Source: Citreicella sp. C3M06
GTDB taxonomy: Bacteria; Pseudomonadota; Alphaproteobacteria; Rhodobacterales; Rhodobacteraceae
Assembly (NCBI RefSeq): GCF_018860705.1
Contig: NZ_JAHKQA010000048.1
Location: 62,001-126,000, forward strand
Direction: 5' to 3'
Length of the DNA: 64,000 nt
Position numbers and translations under genes: made by a program. The notes beneath the pieces are model-generated. The model saw only the letters and a list, made by a program, of their open reading frames with translations, had not been told where the DNA came from and made no database searches. Below, one piece after another: positions 26,021-35,052 of the stretch (within the stretch, counting starts at the first letter, position 1; each line of letters starts with the position of its first letter).

Positions 26021-27475
26021 TCAGCTGGCGCGGCGTTGATCAAAGCTCAGCGCGATGAATTCCGGCATGTGATCGCCCATTCCGACCACATTTGAATCGC
26101 GGTCCGATCCACGACCACCGCGGTCTGACCGGCTGCGCACAGGGGCCTTTTCAGGCCGCTCTGCCCGTTCGGGACGTTCCGCGCGCTCAGGACGCTCGGC
26201 CCGCTCGGGGCGTTCCGCCCGCTCGGCCCGTTCTGGCCGCTCGGTGCGTTCCGTGCGGCGCGAGCGGGTGGTCTTTTTCTCGGGCGCGGCAGCCTCGGGA
26301 GCGGCGTCTTCAGGTGCCGTTCCGGTGAAGCCGGGAAGCTCGACGCGGGTGATCTCTTTTTGGAGCAATTTCTCGACAGCCTCGAAGTTCTTTTCGTCGC
26401 GGCCCGACACGATGGTCAGGGCCTTGCCAAGACGCCCGGCGCGACCGGTTCGGCCGATACGGTGCACGTAATCCTCGGGGTGGCCGGGGACATCGAAGTT
26501 GAAGACATGGCTCACCGAAGGCACGTCAAGCCCGCGTGCGGCGACATCCGATGCGATCAGCAGACGGATCGAGCCGTCGCGGAAGCCGTCAAGCGTGCGG
26601 GTGCGCTGGCTCTGGTCAAGATCGCCGTGGATCGGCTCGGCGTTATAGCCATGCGTCTTGAGCGATTTCGCCACGATGTCCACGTCAACCTTGCGGTTGC
26701 AGAAGATGATCGCGTTGGTGCAGGCCTCGCCTTCGCGGTCGATCAGGCTGCGCAGCACCGCGCGCTTTTCCGATCCTTCACGATCGCGACGCGATGCCTT
26801 GAAGATCACCGCACCCTGTTCGATGGTCTCGGAGGCACTGGCCTGACGGGCAACCTCGATCCGCTCGGGGTTGGACAGGAAGGTGTTGGTGATGCGCTCG
26901 ATCTCGGGGGCCATGGTGGCCGAGAAGAACAGCGTCTGACGGGTGAAGGGCGTGAGCGAGAAGATGCGTTCGATGTCAGGGATGAACCCCATGTCGAGCA
27001 TCCGGTCGGCCTCGTCCACCACCATGACCTTGACGTCGGTGAGGATCAGTTTGCCGCGCTCGAAATGATCGAGCAGGCGGCCCGGCGTGGCGATCAGCAC
27101 ATCGACACCCTTGTCGATCAGCTGCTCCTGCTCCTTGAACGAGACGCCGCCGATCAGCAGCGCCTTGGTCAGCTTGACATACTTGGCATAGGTGTCGAAG
27201 TTTTCGGCCACCTGCGCGGCCAGCTCACGGGTCGGGCACAGCACAAGGCTGCGCGGCATCCGGGCGCGGGCGCGGCCACGGGCCAGCGAGGTGATCATCG
27301 GCAGGGTGAAACTGGCGGTCTTGCCGGTTCCGGTCTGCGCGATTCCCAGCACGTCGCGCCCTTCGAGAGCATGGGGAATCGCCCCTGCCTGAATCGGCGT
27401 CGGGGTTTCATAGCCCGCTTCTTCGATGGCTTTGAGAACCTTGGGGTTCAGGTTTAGATCGCTGAATTTCGTCAT
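26021..27475 (-). CDS. DEAD/DEAH-box RNA helicase (RhlE-like)
   Basis: ATP-dependent RNA helicase, 484 residues, involved in RNA remodelling or ribosome assembly. All core motifs are present in order: Q motif PTPIQAGAIPHAL, Walker A AQTGTGKT, VDEADRMLDMGF, SAT, and HRIGRTGRAG. After about residue 385 the C-terminal tail is low-complexity: several ERPERA units, then RSDRGGRGSDRD, an arginine/glycine-rich RNA-binding type of tail. The RhlE class is inferred from length and tail type. It is flanked by a terminator and an upstream region of about 250 bp. Confidence 0.92.
   Translation of the reverse strand: MTKFSDLNLNPKVLKAIEEAGYETPTPIQAGAIPHALEGRDVLGIAQTGTGKTASFTLPMITSLARGRARARMPRSLVLCPTRELAAQVAENFDTYAKYVKLTKALLIGGVSFKEQEQLIDKGVDVLIATPGRLLDHFERGKLILTDVKVMVVDEADRMLDMGFIPDIERIFSLTPFTRQTLFFSATMAPEIERITNTFLSNPERIEVARQASASETIEQGAVIFKASRRDREGSEKRAVLRSLIDREGEACTNAIIFCNRKVDVDIVAKSLKTHGYNAEPIHGDLDQSQRTRTLDGFRDGSIRLLIASDVAARGLDVPSVSHVFNFDVPGHPEDYVHRIGRTGRAGRLGKALTIVSGRDEKNFEAVEKLLQKEITRVELPGFTGTAPEDAAPEAAAPEKKTTRSRRTERTERPERAERAERPERAERPERAERPERAERPEKAPVRSRSDRGGRGSDRDSNVVGMGDHMPEFIALSFDQRRAS
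26150..26250 (-). repeat. Short imperfect tandem repeats encoding ERPERA units
   Basis: Imperfect repeats of about 18 bp (variants of CGCTCGGCCCGCTCGGG on the plus strand) within the helicase C-terminal coding region encode alternating ERPERA/ERAERP units. Such tracts can vary in copy number between strains. Confidence 0.7.
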
Positions 27476-27729
27476 GTGTGTCCGATTTTGGGTGCGGACA
27501 ACAGAACTTTGGCCCGCGCGTCTGATATGGGAACGAGCCCGGTTGGCCCTGCCTGAGCGGCAATCGCGTTGCCGTTGACGCGGCTTTTACCGGAATCACC
27601 GGGCAAAGGTCAATCAGAGCGTTGATTTGCGCTGAAAAGCGTGGGGTTGCGGTGCCACCTTTGCAGGATATGGGCGGATGTCTTGCGATTTCGTGACCGA
27701 GTCTTTGATCGAGTCCGATCTGGATTCGC

Positions 27730-28665
27730 CTAAGCTGCGTCCGGAAAGTGCCGGGCGCGCAGCTGCGACAGGCCCATTCGGTGGCGTCGCAGCAGGCCCA
27801 GCCCGTCGAGACGCGTCAGCAGCTCGGGGCGGGCGGTGCAGACTTCGGTATGAAACCGGCGCAGGGCGTCCTCGCCGCCGCTTTGTTCGATCAGGGCGAA
27901 AAGATCGTGCAGGCTTAGCGCGCCCTGAGTGCGCGCCTGCGGCTTCAGCTCTGATCGGTACGAACCCTGCGCCAGACGGAAGCGATAGAGCGACAGGAAA
28001 TGCGCCCAGTCGCCGGCGTGGAAATGGCCCAGCTCGGTGTCGGCAAGGCGAACCATGCCGGGGTTGTCGATATCGCCCAGCGTGACGTTGTGAATGCGGA
28101 TCTGAAGCCCCGGCGTGCCAGCGCGAAACAGCAGCTTGCCGGCAACATGGCTGAGGAACCCGCCGGACAGATGCGCCCCCCATGTGGGAAAACAGGCCTG
28201 CGCCGCCTCCTTACGGGCGCGCTGGTCCTGTGGGCAGGCCTTGAACAGCGTCTCGGGCCCGTCCGAAACCAGCGCCTCGATCGGGCGAACCCTTGCGCAG
28301 AGGCAGTCAGGGGGCAGGGCGGCAAGCTGCTCCGGTAGCGGGCGGGCGGGCAGCAGGAATTCATCGGTGTCGATATGGGCGAGCCAGTCGACCTCGGGCT
28401 TGCGATTGTTGGCGTGGCGGGCGTTGGCGCCTTGCCGGGCCTGGTGCTTGACCGGGCGGCGGCCGCGCTTGGCCCACCACGCCTCGTCTGTGCGAAACAC
28501 CCGCAGCTTGGGGTGGGCAGACAGCACCGCCTGTGCCTCGGGCATGTCCTCGTCAAGATAGAGGTACACCCGCCGCGCCCCAAGCTCGAGATGCCATGCG
28601 GCGAAATCCAGAATGCGCGGCAGCGGTGCGTTGGTGGTGGTGACGGTGCCCCATGTGACGCTCAT
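27730..28665 (-). CDS. Family 2 glycosyltransferase-like protein
   Basis: Product of 311 residues related to the glycosyltransferase family 2 branch (Glyco_tranf_2_4 type). Visible features are the N-terminal WGTVTTTNAPLPRILDFAAW, the nucleotide-sugar motif HIDTDEFLL, and a conserved middle section with GGFLSHVAGKLLFRAGT. The ATG overlaps the stop of the upstream glycosyltransferase by 4 bp. It aligns along its length with the C-terminal half of that upstream protein, so the two are paralogues. Acceptor and product are unknown; a surface polysaccharide is a guess. Confidence 0.75.
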   Translation of the reverse strand: MSVTWGTVTTTNAPLPRILDFAAWHLELGARRVYLYLDEDMPEAQAVLSAHPKLRVFRTDEAWWAKRGRRPVKHQARQGANARHANNRKPEVDWLAHIDTDEFLLPARPLPEQLAALPPDCLCARVRPIEALVSDGPETLFKACPQDQRARKEAAQACFPTWGAHLSGGFLSHVAGKLLFRAGTPGLQIRIHNVTLGDIDNPGMVRLADTELGHFHAGDWAHFLSLYRFRLAQGSYRSELKPQARTQGALSLHDLFALIEQSGGEDALRRFHTEVCTARPELLTRLDGLGLLRRHRMGLSQLRARHFPDAA

Positions 28666-30407
28666 GGCAGCGCGCCGAACACACGCCGGACGGCGGCGTC
28701 CGGGTCAAAGACATGGCTCACCAGCATCCCATGCGCCGCAAGCCGGGCGCGCAGATCGGGGGAGTCGGCGCAGACCTCGTCGAACAGCAGGCGCAGGCCG
28801 TCTTCGCCTTCCTCTTTGGCAAGGAAGGACAGCAGCTCGGCCTGACCCATCTCGACCCGCTCGGAGCGCGCCCGGTACGAGCCTTGGCTCTGGCGAAAGG
28901 CCAGATGGTCGCGAAACTGCGCCCAGCTGGGCGCGTGCAGATGGGCCAGATCGATGCCGCCCAGCCGGGCGCGGTTCGATGCATCCTCGCCGCGATATTT
29001 CAGCGTGTGGATGCCAAGCCGGGTGTCCTTGATGCCGGGGCGGGCAAAGACCTTGCCCGAGGTATGGCTGAGGAAGCCGCCATACAGATGCATCCCGAAG
29101 GTCGGGTAGATATCTTGCAGCACCGCCTTGGGCTGGCCCGCGTGGTAATGGCTGCGCTTGAAATGCTGCGGCAGGCCGTGATCGGGGGCCAGCGCTTCGA
29201 TCGGGGCCATGCGGGCGAGGGCATTGGCGGGCGAGACCTTGGCAAGCTGCGCGGCGACGGGGCTGCCTGTCAGCAGGAATTCATCGACATCGATATGGCC
29301 AAGCCAGTCGAGCCGCCCCGCGCTGGCGCGCAGGCTGCGGGTGGCGTTGTGGGCCTGCCGGAGCTGGTGCTGATCGGGGCGGGGTTTTCCGGTGGCCTGC
29401 CACCAGCTTTCATCGCAGCAGATAACCTTGATCGTCGGATGCCGCGCCAGAAACGCGGCGCTCTGCGCATCGGGGGCGTCAAGGTAGAGATGCAGCGCCT
29501 GCGCGCCCAGCTCGATATGATGCGCGGCAAAGCGCGCCATCTGCAACAGCTCACCGCGCTGCGTGCTCACCAGCCCCCAGCGCAGGGTGCCAGCCGTCAC
29601 CCCCGCAGCGGTGGCGGGCACCGGCGCGGCGTTGGGGGCAGCCTTTGACGGCAGCTGCTTTTCCTTGCGCCGCCGCATGGTCTGAAAGCGGCGAAATAGC
29701 GTGCGCTCGTCATGGATCAGCAGGTCGAGCAGGTGATGGGCGAGGGGGCGGATCACCGCGTCGCCCTCGGCCTCGCGCCAGAGCCGCCCGATCATGTTGA
29801 CGTCGAGCCCGCCGTTGACGATGGCATATGGCGCCATCTGCATCGGCAGCGCGCCGTCCGCCTTACGATCCAAGGCAAAGGGCGTATCAGCCTTGCGCCC
29901 GGAATAGAGCCGTTCGGATTCGTAGAGCTTCATGGTGCCAAACAGCACCGTCAGCGCCAGCCCGACAGAGCGTTGCACCGAGGTTGCGCCATGATCGCCA
30001 AAGGTGGTGATCGCAGACACCAGCCAGCGCTGATCTAGATTGGCCAGCAGATGCGCGCCCTGTTCCTGCCAGAGCCGCTGGAACAACGCGGGCAGATGGG
30101 GGGGATGTTCGCGTTTGCGCAGATGCGCGATGAGCAGCCCGTTGAGAAACACCAGCTCGCTCTGCCCGGCCAGCTCGGAGCGCAGATCGTGGCGCTTGCG
30201 GTGATAGGAAGAGCGCCAAGGCTTGGCTTCCTGCGGGTCTGACTCGGGGTCGGCGACGATCTGCGTGGCCAGCGGCGCCAGATCCAGATCGAGCGGGGGC
30301 GGGGCTTCGCCGGGTGCATAGTCTATGGCATCGCGCCGCCCCTCCATCTGGGACAGCACGGCGTTGATGCCGCCGGGCCAGGTCGGACGTCTTGAGGTGT
30401 CGCTCAT
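28662..30407 (-). CDS. Two-domain family 2 glycosyltransferase
   Basis: Product of 581 residues from the ATG at 30407. The first about 260 residues form an unrecognised domain (contains WRSSYHRKRHDLRSELAG and LVSAITTFGDHGATSVQRS). The C-terminal half is the glycosyltransferase domain with HIDVDEFLL and GGFLSHTSGKVFARPG, closely paralleling the downstream neighbour. A basic linker (RRRKEKQLPSKA) joins the domains. The 4-bp overlap with the downstream paralogue argues for tandem duplication and coupled expression. Confidence 0.72.
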   Translation of the reverse strand: MSDTSRRPTWPGGINAVLSQMEGRRDAIDYAPGEAPPPLDLDLAPLATQIVADPESDPQEAKPWRSSYHRKRHDLRSELAGQSELVFLNGLLIAHLRKREHPPHLPALFQRLWQEQGAHLLANLDQRWLVSAITTFGDHGATSVQRSVGLALTVLFGTMKLYESERLYSGRKADTPFALDRKADGALPMQMAPYAIVNGGLDVNMIGRLWREAEGDAVIRPLAHHLLDLLIHDERTLFRRFQTMRRRKEKQLPSKAAPNAAPVPATAAGVTAGTLRWGLVSTQRGELLQMARFAAHHIELGAQALHLYLDAPDAQSAAFLARHPTIKVICCDESWWQATGKPRPDQHQLRQAHNATRSLRASAGRLDWLGHIDVDEFLLTGSPVAAQLAKVSPANALARMAPIEALAPDHGLPQHFKRSHYHAGQPKAVLQDIYPTFGMHLYGGFLSHTSGKVFARPGIKDTRLGIHTLKYRGEDASNRARLGGIDLAHLHAPSWAQFRDHLAFRQSQGSYRARSERVEMGQAELLSFLAKEEGEDGLRLLFDEVCADSPDLRARLAAHGMLVSHVFDPDAAVRRVFGALP

Positions 30408-30476
30408 GGTCTGAGTTCCGGCGCGGCGCAGCGGCACTGGCAGATGCGCGGTGTCATGGCGGTGATGCCGGGCCCA

Positions 30477-30773
30477 TCAGCCCGGCGTGATGTCGCCGAT
30501 CATGCCGGGACAGCTGCGCTTGGCTGCCACGCCGCCGGCAAGGTGACCGTTCAGGATCAGGTGCCATGTCGGCGCGTATCCCGGTGCCTGCGCGCGCGAA
30601 TAGGCACAACCCTCGGGCGAGATCCAGATTTGCCCGGCGGGGCCGGACGCAGGCATCGGCTGGGCGCGCTGGTTGCCTTGGCTCGACAGCGCCGGGCTAT
30701 CTGCATGCGCCAGCGGGGCGGCAACAAGGACGATCGCGGCAAGCGCGGCGGTAAGGGGCGTGGGAAGGGACAT
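30477..30773 (-). CDS. Small secreted protein of unknown function
   Basis: Product of 98 residues with an N-terminal signal peptide (SLPTPLTAALAAIVLVAAPL, cleavage likely after AHA). The mature part of about 75 residues contains two cysteines (SPEGCAYSRA and KRSCPGM) that could form a disulfide. ATG 30773 is favoured because the signal peptide begins there. I do not recognise a characterised family. It lies upstream of the glycosyltransferase pair, with 69 bp between. Confidence 0.6.
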   Translation of the reverse strand: MSLPTPLTAALAAIVLVAAPLAHADSPALSSQGNQRAQPMPASGPAGQIWISPEGCAYSRAQAPGYAPTWHLILNGHLAGGVAAKRSCPGMIGDITPG

Positions 30774-30916
30774 CTGCAAAGGCCTGTGGTTGAGTCTGGG
30801 TTTGACCAAGGATGCACCGAGAAGATGAACCTTGCCTATAAATTTCTAATGCTCAGGGCTTTGTTGCGCCAGAGGTGAGGCTTGGCAAGCGCGCCGCTTT
30901 GAGGCACAGCAGGATC

Positions 30917-32044
30917 ATGAGCACCACGTCCTTTACCCTGTCTGCCACTTGCGGCAAGGCGCGCACCGGCGTCATCGATACGCCGCGCGGCCAGATCCGT
31001 ACCCCTGCCTTTATGCCGGTCGGCACCGCCGCCACCGTCAAGGCGATGCTGCCCGAGCAGGTCCGCGCCACCGGCGCCGATATCCTGCTGGGCAATACCT
31101 ATCACCTGATGCTGCGCCCCGGCGCCGAGCGGGTGGCGAAACTGGGCGGGCTGCACCGCTTCATGAACTGGGATCGCCCGATCCTGACCGACTCGGGCGG
31201 CTTTCAGGTGATGTCGCTGGCATCCTTGCGCAAGCTCACCGAAGAGGGCGTGAGCTTCGCCAGCCATGTCGATGGCTCGCGCCACATGCTCAGCCCCGAG
31301 CGCTCAATGGAGATTCAGAAGCTGCTCGGCTCTGACATCGTCATGGCCTTTGATGAATGCCCGGCGCTGCCCGCCGACCGCGCCCGCCTTGAGCAGAGTA
31401 TGCAGCTGTCGATGCGATGGGCGCAGCGTTCGCGCGATGCGTTTGGCGACCGGCCGGGGCACATGCTGTTCGGCATCCAGCAGGGCGGGCTCGAAGAAGA
31501 CCTGCGCGGGCAAAGCGCCGAAGCGCTGCGCGCCATTGGCTTTGACGGTTACGCCGTGGGCGGGCTGGCCGTGGGCGAGGGGCAGGAGGCGATGTTTGGT
31601 TGTCTCGATTTCGCGCCCGACCAGTTGCCGGTGGACAAGCCACGCTACCTGATGGGGGTTGGCAAGCCCGATGATATCGTCGGCGCGGTCAAGCGCGGCA
31701 TCGACATGATGGATTGCGTGCTGCCAACCCGCTCTGGCCGCACCGGGCAGGCCTGGACCCGGCACGGCGTGGTCAACATCAAGAACGCACGCCATGCCGA
31801 GGATCCGCGCCCGCTGGACGAGGCCTGTACCTGTCCGTGCTGCACCGGCTATTCGCGCGCCTACCTGCATCACGTCTATCGCTCGCACGAGATGATCGCC
31901 GGTATGCTGCTGACATGGCACAACCTGCATTATTTCCAGCAGATCATGCAGGGTATGCGCGATGCCATCGCTGCGGGCAGCTTTGACGCGTGGGAGGCGG
32001 CGTTTCACGCGGGCCGCGCCGAGGGCGATATCGAACGCCTGTAA
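30917..32044 (+). CDS. tgt: Queuine tRNA-ribosyltransferase
   Basis: Exchanges guanine for preQ1 at position 34 of GUN-anticodon tRNAs, a step of queuosine synthesis. The 375-residue product, the usual length, has the catalytic aspartate in [12 protein letters not shown] (about Asp92), the second active-site region [18 protein letters not shown] and the zinc site [19 protein letters not shown] 30917 fits the family's length; AGGA lies only a few bases upstream and GAGG about 12 bp upstream. queA, the next pathway gene, lies 15.5 kb downstream rather than adjacent. Confidence 0.97.
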   Translation: MSTTSFTLSATCGKARTGVIDTPRGQIRTPAFMPVGTAATVKAMLPEQVRATGADILLGNTYHLMLRPGAERVAKLGGLHRFMNWDRPILTDSGGFQVMSLASLRKLTEEGVSFASHVDGSRHMLSPERSMEIQKLLGSDIVMAFDECPALPADRARLEQSMQLSMRWAQRSRDAFGDRPGHMLFGIQQGGLEEDLRGQSAEALRAIGFDGYAVGGLAVGEGQEAMFGCLDFAPDQLPVDKPRYLMGVGKPDDIVGAVKRGIDMMDCVLPTRSGRTGQAWTRHGVVNIKNARHAEDPRPLDEACTCPCCTGYSRAYLHHVYRSHEMIAGMLLTWHNLHYFQQIMQGMRDAIAAGSFDAWEAAFHAGRAEGDIERL

Positions 32045-32188
32045 CTGTGCCGCCGTGCGGACATGCGCACGCCCTTGTGCGCTGATGCATGGCGGGCGGG
32101 CGTTGCCGATTGCCAGAGCGTGCCTACCTTCGAGCGACATCAACGGCCCGGCTTGGGCCGACGTTCGATCTAACGGAGACTATACCCG

Positions 32189-33283
32189 ATGTCCGAAACA
32201 CTTTTCACGCCGATCAAGGCCGGCGCCATCCAGATGGCGAACCGCATCGCCATGGCTCCGCTGACCCGCAATCGCGCCGATGACGACACCGGATGCGTCA
32301 ACACTCTGCACGTGGAATATTATCGTCAGCGCGCCGGGGCGGGGCTGATCATCACCGAGGCCACGCAGATCTCGCCGGTGGGCAAGGGCTATATCCAGAC
32401 CCCCGGCATCCACACCGAGGCGCAGGCCGCCGCCTGGCGCACCGTGACCGATGCGGTTCACGAAGCGGGCGGCAAGATCGTTGTGCAGCTGTGGCATGTG
32501 GGGCGGATCTCGCACACTTCTCTGCAACCGGGCGGGGCCGCGCCGGTCGCGCCGTCGGCGATTGCCGCCGGGGGCAAGACCTTTACCAAGGCGGGATTCG
32601 AGGAAACCTCGGTGCCGCGCGCGCTTGAGGCAGACGAGATCGCCGCGACCATCGCCGATTACCGCGAGGCGGCGCGCCTTGCGATGGTGGCGGGCTTTGA
32701 CGGGGTCGAGGTGCACGCGGCCAACGGCTATCTGATCGACCAGTTTCTCAAGACCGGCGCCAACACCCGCACCGACGACTGGGGCGGCCCGATCGAGAAC
32801 CGGGCGAAATTCCTGTTCGACGTGCTGGATGCGGTGACCGATGAAATCGGCGGTTCGCGCACCGGGCTGCGGCTGTCGCCGTTCTCGCCCGCCAATGGCA
32901 TCAGCGATGAAGATCCGCAGGCGGATTTCGAATATGTGGTGCCCAAGCTGAACGCTTATGGCCTTGCTTATCTGCACATGGTCGAAGGCGCCACCGGCGG
33001 GCCGCGGGCGCTGGCCGAGGGCGAAAGCATCACCGCATTGCGCGCCCTGTTCGATGGTCTTTACATGGCCAACAATGGCTATGACCGGCAGATGGCGCAG
33101 GACGCCGTGACCTCGGGCGCGGCCGATCTGGTGGCCTTTGGACGGCCGTTCATCGCGAATCCCGATCTGGTCGATCGACTGCAACGCGGCGCACCGCTGA
33201 ACACTGGCGATCAGGCAAGCTATTACGGCGGCGGGGCGAGCGGGTTCACCGATTACCCGACGCTCGAGGACGAGGCTGCCTGA
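32189..33283 (+). CDS. Old Yellow Enzyme family alkene reductase (NemA-like)
   Basis: FMN-dependent ene-reductase, 364 residues. Typical features: N-terminal NRIAMAPLTRNRAD, substrate-binding WHVGRISH (His-containing), ANGYLIDQFLKTGANTRTDDWGG and the late FGRPFIANPDLVDRL. Such enzymes reduce activated alkenes or nitro compounds with NAD(P)H in the cytoplasm. It is preceded by GGAG and followed by a strong terminator, so it is probably transcribed alone. Physiological substrate unknown. Confidence 0.92.
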   Translation: MSETLFTPIKAGAIQMANRIAMAPLTRNRADDDTGCVNTLHVEYYRQRAGAGLIITEATQISPVGKGYIQTPGIHTEAQAAAWRTVTDAVHEAGGKIVVQLWHVGRISHTSLQPGGAAPVAPSAIAAGGKTFTKAGFEETSVPRALEADEIAATIADYREAARLAMVAGFDGVEVHAANGYLIDQFLKTGANTRTDDWGGPIENRAKFLFDVLDAVTDEIGGSRTGLRLSPFSPANGISDEDPQADFEYVVPKLNAYGLAYLHMVEGATGGPRALAEGESITALRALFDGLYMANNGYDRQMAQDAVTSGAADLVAFGRPFIANPDLVDRLQRGAPLNTGDQASYYGGGASGFTDYPTLEDEAA

Positions 33284-33299
33284 GTTTTAATGAAACCCG

Positions 33300-33338
33300 C
33301 GCGGCCCGGAAAAGCAAAGCTTGCTCCGGGCCGCGTTT
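33300..33338 (+). terminator. Intrinsic terminator after the alkene reductase gene
   Basis: CGCGGCCCGGA (33300-33310) pairs with TCCGGGCCGCG (33325-33335); the loop itself contains a small AGCAA/TTGCT stem. TTTCTG follows. Confidence 0.75.
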
Positions 33339-33385
33339 CTGTGCATGAGGCGGATCTGCCAATCGCCTCGTAAAGGATTCGGACC

Positions 33386-33565
33386 ATGGATTACAGCAAA
33401 TCCGGCGGCTCTAAGCCAAGCAAGAACGCCCCCCGGTTCGATCCGACCCGGGGCACGCCCAAGGGCAAGGACGCGCAGGGCGGCAAGGCCAGCAAGGCCG
33501 AGCTTCTGGCACGCATGAAAGCCGCCTCCGAGGCCCGCAAGACCGAGCCCGGTACAGACGGCTAA
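33386..33565 (+). CDS. Small basic protein of unknown function (59 residues)
   Basis: A 59-residue frame starting ATG with AAGGA about 8 bp upstream and ending TAA. The product is strongly basic and low in hydrophobic residues: lysine/glycine/proline-rich first half (KPSKNAPRFDPTRGTPKGKD), then a short amphipathic helix (KAELLARMKAASEARK). It has its own terminator-bounded space between the alkene reductase gene and the convergent minus-strand pair. I recall similar short lysine-rich hypothetical proteins in Rhodobacteraceae, without a known function. Confidence 0.65.
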   Translation: MDYSKSGGSKPSKNAPRFDPTRGTPKGKDAQGGKASKAELLARMKAASEARKTEPGTDG

Positions 33566-33576
33566 GCGCCGCGCCG

Positions 33577-33807
33577 TCAGGTGTCGGCGGCAGGCTGCAC
33601 ACCAGCCTCGCCGCCCATCCGTGACGGCAGCGCGCGTCGCAGCAGTGCGATCAGCGTGCGGAACACCACCAGCCCCAGCAGCAGCGCCACGACAATCACC
33701 GTGATGCGCCCCTCGGGGGTGAAGGGTGCGATCCAGACCAGCATCGCCAGCGCGAAAAGCACCGACAGGATCGTCGCGGGGGTCAGCGCGATCAGTTTCT
33801 CAAGCAT
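33577..33807 (-). CDS. Small two-helix membrane protein
   Basis: Product of 76 residues from the ATG at 33807: two hydrophobic segments (about residues 8-28 and 34-56, TPATILSVLFALAMLVWIAP and ITVIVVALLLGLVVFRTLI) and a polar tail. It overlaps the end of the upstream minus-strand gene by 8 bp, so the two are probably co-translated. No family recognised. Confidence 0.65.
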   Translation of the reverse strand: MLEKLIALTPATILSVLFALAMLVWIAPFTPEGRITVIVVALLLGLVVFRTLIALLRRALPSRMGGEAGVQPAADT

Positions 33808-34795
33808 TTTCCGTCTCCTCCTTGCCGGCCCGCAGCAGCCATTCGACGCCCTGACGGATCGCCGGCCCATTGGTGTCGGCGGCATTGCGCAGGGTGCGCC
33901 GCAGGCGTTCATGCCAGGGCAGCCCCAGCCAATAATCTTCGCGCCGTTCGATCTGTCGCACCCAGCGGGCAAAGGCCTCGCGCGCGGCGGAAGGGTTGGT
34001 CACATCGCTCAGGTCTGCCAGCAGCGGTTTCGCCTGCGGGGTGCCACGGGTCTCGCCGGGGGCCCATGCAATCAGGAACGGCCCGGCAGTGGCTGGCAGC
34101 TCAAACCCCTCTGAGCGCTCTGCCAAGCTGCGGTGCCGCAAGGCTTCGGACAGCCCGTAGAACGGCACGGCGGTCTCGCATTTCTCTGTATCGGGCGCGG
34201 TGTTTGCGGTGCTGGCAGAAAAAGTGCTTTGAACCGGCCAGATCGTCACGACCTCTTGCACGTCCAGCTCCGGGTCGCGGAACAGGTTGCTGGTATGTGG
34301 GATGGAATTGACGAAGGCCTGACAGAACATGCGGCCTCGGACCGCCAGATCGCCCTGTGGCCGGGTGGTAAAGATCAAAATCCCATAGGCGAGAAAGCCG
34401 TGCGGCGGGATCTCGTTCGGCCCGGCAAACAGATAGCTGGCGCTGATCACCGTGGCCCTCTGGGCCGCTTCCGTTGTCGGCTCGCCTGCGGGGACAGGCA
34501 CCATTATGGGTTCCATATCTGGGCCGGGAAATTCGGACGCGCTTAGGGTGGTGATGCCTTGGGTCTTTTCACGCGCGCTGCTGGCGCTGGTGGCTTGGGT
34601 CTCGCTAGGCATGATGAGCAGCTGCTCTTCAAGCGCCTCAACGTCAGCACCGCTGGCCGCAGGTCGCGGCGGAAGCGCTGATTTGATCTCGGCCATGCGC
34701 GGCGATCCATCAAGGGCTGCCATGAACAGCACCCCCCCGGCAATCGCCAGACCAGCCAGAGAGAAAACAAGCTTTGGTCCAATGACGGGTTTCAT
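33800..34795 (-). CDS. Membrane-anchored periplasmic protein of unknown function
   Basis: Product of 331 residues from the ATG at 34795, chosen for its strong AGGAGAGG ribosome site. One N-terminal membrane anchor (PKLVFSLAGLAIAGGVLFMA) is followed by a Pro/Ala/Ser-rich linker (to about residue 105) and a folded domain without recognised motifs. Two or three cysteines occur (for example RMFCQAF). It is followed by an overlapping small membrane protein gene; both may form one complex. No function can be assigned. Confidence 0.62.
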   Translation of the reverse strand: MKPVIGPKLVFSLAGLAIAGGVLFMAALDGSPRMAEIKSALPPRPAASGADVEALEEQLLIMPSETQATSASSAREKTQGITTLSASEFPGPDMEPIMVPVPAGEPTTEAAQRATVISASYLFAGPNEIPPHGFLAYGILIFTTRPQGDLAVRGRMFCQAFVNSIPHTSNLFRDPELDVQEVVTIWPVQSTFSASTANTAPDTEKCETAVPFYGLSEALRHRSLAERSEGFELPATAGPFLIAWAPGETRGTPQAKPLLADLSDVTNPSAAREAFARWVRQIERREDYWLGLPWHERLRRTLRNAADTNGPAIRQGVEWLLRAGKEETENA

Positions 34796-34949
34796 CGGCC
34801 TCTCCTGAATAACGAAATTGATACAAATATGACGCAACCATAACATGTATCCCCTCAGATCCAAAGTCATGCTTGGATCGCCCTGCAGGGCAAAGGCCGC
34901 TTGCACCCCGCGGCGCGCACAGTCATTCTGGCGTGAACCCGGGCCGCAG

Positions 34950-34976
34950 TTGAATTCTCGATGGGGCGGCCCCAAA
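34950..34976 (+). promoter_or_regulatory. Sigma-32-like heat-shock promoter of lon
   Basis: TTGAAT (34950-34955), a 14-bp spacer and CCCCAAA (34970-34976) match the sigma-32 consensus (TTGAAA, 13-15 bp, CCCCAT) well. The position about 75 bp upstream of lon, a classic heat-shock gene, supports the call. Confidence 0.6.
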
Positions 34977-35052
34977 TAACGCAGTGTTAAGGGGATGGCG
35001 GTAGCTGCCGATAGACCGGGGCCGGCCCATCCTGCCAATCAAAGGAATGCTC

